Positions 30,713 to 32,515 of a DNA stretch of 32,515 nucleotides are shown here, one piece after another; the first letter of the stretch is position 1; each line of letters opens with the position of its first letter. The translations under genes were made by a program, and so were the position numbers. The notes under the pieces are model-generated. The model saw only the letters and a list, made by a program, of their open reading frames with translations, made no database searches and had not been told where the DNA came from. Source of the DNA: JBAXEO01 sp964541375 (GTDB taxonomy: Bacteria; Actinomycetota; Coriobacteriia; Anaerosomatales; JAAXUF01); assembly GCA_964541375.1 (NCBI GenBank), contig CAZIPT010000021.1:1-32515 (forward strand), written 5' to 3'.

Positions 30713-32515
30713 TTGACGCAAGAGAGTTCAGAGAGCCGGCGGGCGGCGCGCGAGCGTCGTTTGGCGGAGCAAGGATATGCAACATCGCGCCGCGCATCCA
30801 AGACGGGTGCCGGTCGTCCGTGGATGGGCATCGTAGCCGCAGCTGTGGTGATCGTGCTCGTATTGGCGGTTGCAGTGGATGCGTTCGCGAGCGCCGGTCG
30901 GATCCACCCCGGTGTCACGGTCGCGGGAGTGCAGGTGGGCGGAATGGCGCCCTCCGACGCCATCGCGACGCTGGAGAAGCAGCTCCCCGCCAAGGCGTCA
31001 GCACCTGTGAATGTGGTGTACGGCAAGAAGACATGGAAGGTCGTCCCGGCGGATATCGCGTTGTCATTCGACAATCCGGCGCTCGTGGCACAGGCCATGG
31101 CGGTCGGACGCCAGGGCGGGTTCTTCGCTTCGGTCTCGCAGCGGATCGGTGCGTGGTTCGGCAAAGAGCACATCGCCGCTGCCGGCATAGCCGACCCCGA
31201 GAAGATGAAGAAGGAGCTCGACAAGGTAGCCGAGACCACCGACGTCCCCGCGCGCGACGCCAAAGTGGAGATATCGGGCACCGAGGCGACGGTGAAGCCG
31301 TCGGCAGACGGGGTTGAACTCAAGCGCGACGAGCTGGCCAAGGCGATGCTCGCCGCATATACCACTGACAGCCGGACTATCGCCGCGCCCGTGCAGACGG
31401 CGCATCCCAAGATCAGCGATGCGGCAGCCGAGTCAGCCAAGACCCTCGCTCTCAAGATGATGTCCGACCCGCTGACGGTGACCTATGCAGGCCGGTCTTG
31501 GACGTTCGCGCCGAAGGACATCGGCAAGATGATCGCTTTCCAGTCCGTTGAGCCGACAGGATCTGCGGCTCGTTCGGGGTCCAAGACGTGGCTGCTCGTG
31601 CCGTCCGTGACCGAAACGCAGGCGGTGGAAACGGTGGCGCCCAAGCTGGGAGCTGCGGTGGGCACACCGGCCCAGGACGCGCAATTCAGGACTCGCAACG
31701 GGTCGGTGACCATAGTTCCTTCGAAGGACGGCATCGGTCCGGACATGGCGCTGCTCGCTTCCGATATCACCCGTGTGCTGAAGGACAAGACCAATCCGGT
31801 TCGCGCCGTCGAGATCCAGACCAAGACCGTTTCGCCCAAGCTCACTACGGAGAAGGCCCGCAACATGGGCGTGGAAGAACGTATCTCCACCTTCACCACG
31901 ACCTATGATGGTTCGAATGCCCCCCGTACCAGCAATATTCACACGCTGGGGAACGCCCTCGACGGCAAACTGGTCGCCCCTGGTGCGACGTTCTCGTTCA
32001 ATGGTGCGGTCGGCGAGCGGACGGCGGCGAAGGGCTACCAGGAGGCCAACGCGATCGTCAAAGGTAAGCTCGTTCCTCAGCTGGGCGGCGGCATCTGCCA
32101 AGTCGGCACCACGTTGTTCAACACTGCCTTCTTTGCCGGCGTGCCCATCATCGACCGGCAGAACCACTCCTTCTACATCTCCCACTACCCCAAGGGCCGG
32201 GACGCGACTGTCTCCTGGGGAGGGCCTGACCTGAAGTGGAAGAACGACACCAAGAACTGGATCCTGGTGTCGGTCTCCTACACCAGTGACTCCATCACGA
32301 TCTCCTTCTACGGCACGGACCCCGGCTACAAGGTCGACTACACGACCGGGCCGTTCACCAACGAGACTCCCTACCCGGTTGAGAAGGTCAACGATCCCAC
32401 GCTCAAGGCCGGCATGAAGGTCGTCAAGGACCGCGGCGAAACCGGCAAGAAGTGCGTCGTTGTTCGAACGGTCACCAACGGCAGCCAGGTTGTGCGAAAG
32501 GATACGTTCACTTCA
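30713..32515 (+). CDS. VanW family cell-wall protein (3' truncated by window end)
   Basis: 601 codons open to the last base, with no stop. The TTG start at 30713 has AAGGGAG upstream and gives a short basic cytoplasmic N-terminus (MTQESSESRRAARERR) followed by one membrane helix at about 37-58. Residues ~65-390 are extracytoplasmic and contain repeats of the kind found in peptidoglycan-binding PF12229 domains (RIHPGVTVAGVQVGGM, then two APKDI/PSKDG-like units). The VanW domain starts near 397 (TTYDGSNAPRTSNIH) and includes LGGGICQVGTTLFNTAFFAG from 457 with Cys462. The final part (GMKVVKDRGETGKKCVVVRTV) is the usual VanW C-terminus, so perhaps only 15-40 residues are missing. Function in the wall is unclear; named from vancomycin clusters but common in Gram-positives. 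Confidence 0.9.
   Translation, partial: MTQESSESRRAARERRLAEQGYATSRRASKTGAGRPWMGIVAAAVVIVLVLAVAVDAFASAGRIHPGVTVAGVQVGGMAPSDAIATLEKQLPAKASAPVNVVYGKKTWKVVPADIALSFDNPALVAQAMAVGRQGGFFASVSQRIGAWFGKEHIAAAGIADPEKMKKELDKVAETTDVPARDAKVEISGTEATVKPSADGVELKRDELAKAMLAAYTTDSRTIAAPVQTAHPKISDAAAESAKTLALKMMSDPLTVTYAGRSWTFAPKDIGKMIAFQSVEPTGSAARSGSKTWLLVPSVTETQAVETVAPKLGAAVGTPAQDAQFRTRNGSVTIVPSKDGIGPDMALLASDITRVLKDKTNPVRAVEIQTKTVSPKLTTEKARNMGVEERISTFTTTYDGSNAPRTSNIHTLGNALDGKLVAPGATFSFNGAVGERTAAKGYQEANAIVKGKLVPQLGGGICQVGTTLFNTAFFAGVPIIDRQNHSFYISHYPKGRDATVSWGGPDLKWKNDTKNWILVSVSYTSDSITISFYGTDPGYKVDYTTGPFTNETPYPVEKVNDPTLKAGMKVVKDRGETGKKCVVVRTVTNGSQVVRKDTFTS

Overview
The window is about 32.5 kb of high-GC DNA whose gene content points to an anaerobic or facultatively anaerobic actinobacterium, most likely in or near the Coriobacteriia (inference from gene families, not a phylogeny). 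The main pointers are an actinobacterial-type integration host factor (mihF) next to gmk and rpoZ, a class 1B electron-transfer dihydroorotate dehydrogenase (pyrK-pyrD), a ferredoxin-dependent 2-oxoacid oxidoreductase (korA-korB), frequent GTG/TTG starts and many 4-base start/stop overlaps. A 10-N gap at 20827-20836 shows that this is a draft scaffold, possibly from a metagenome.

Layout. 1-4429: the end of a pyrimidine operon, carB (5' truncated)-pyrK-pyrD-small membrane protein-pyrF-pyrE, nearly all overlapping or tightly spaced. 4436-8139: a promoter, then mihF, gmk, rpoZ, thiI and a glycosyltransferase of the tRNA-queuosine mannosyltransferase (DUF3524) family, so two tRNA-modification genes overlap. 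8162-11108: a DJ-1/PfpI protein on the minus strand, divergent from a NapH-like membrane polyferredoxin, then an alpha-oxoamine synthase-like PLP enzyme. 11302-15683: two overlapping paralogous genes for membrane proteins with a degenerate GGDEF domain and an intact HD-GYP c-di-GMP phosphodiesterase domain. 15680-18369 (minus): korA-korB. 18421-20015: coaBC and a DUF190 gene with an unusually long overlap. 20105-20217: tRNA-Pro(GGG) with a hairpin after it.

20388-21049: DUF1697 sequence interrupted by the N gap, with similar segments on both sides of the gap. 21059-22308: a LysE-type exporter divergent from an XRE-cupin regulator, with a three-copy operator-like repeat between them. 22565-27950: a divergent ZIP-like transporter, a protein tyrosine phosphatase, a large metallophosphoesterase, a CorA transporter and a CDP-alcohol phosphatidyltransferase. 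28023-30533: a nucleotidyltransferase fused to a left-handed beta-helix and a catalytically degenerate phosphomannomutase-like domain. 30713-end: a VanW-family cell-wall protein that runs off the window.

Most of this is core metabolism and cell-envelope biology. I see no CRISPR array, transposase, integrase, prophage or recognisable defence island. The best leads for something undescribed are the membrane sensor region shared by the two HD-GYP paralogs, the bacterial QTMAN-like gene coupled to thiI, the pseudo-mutase fusion, the ZIP-like protein with altered metal motifs, and the operator array at the lysE/XRE junction.
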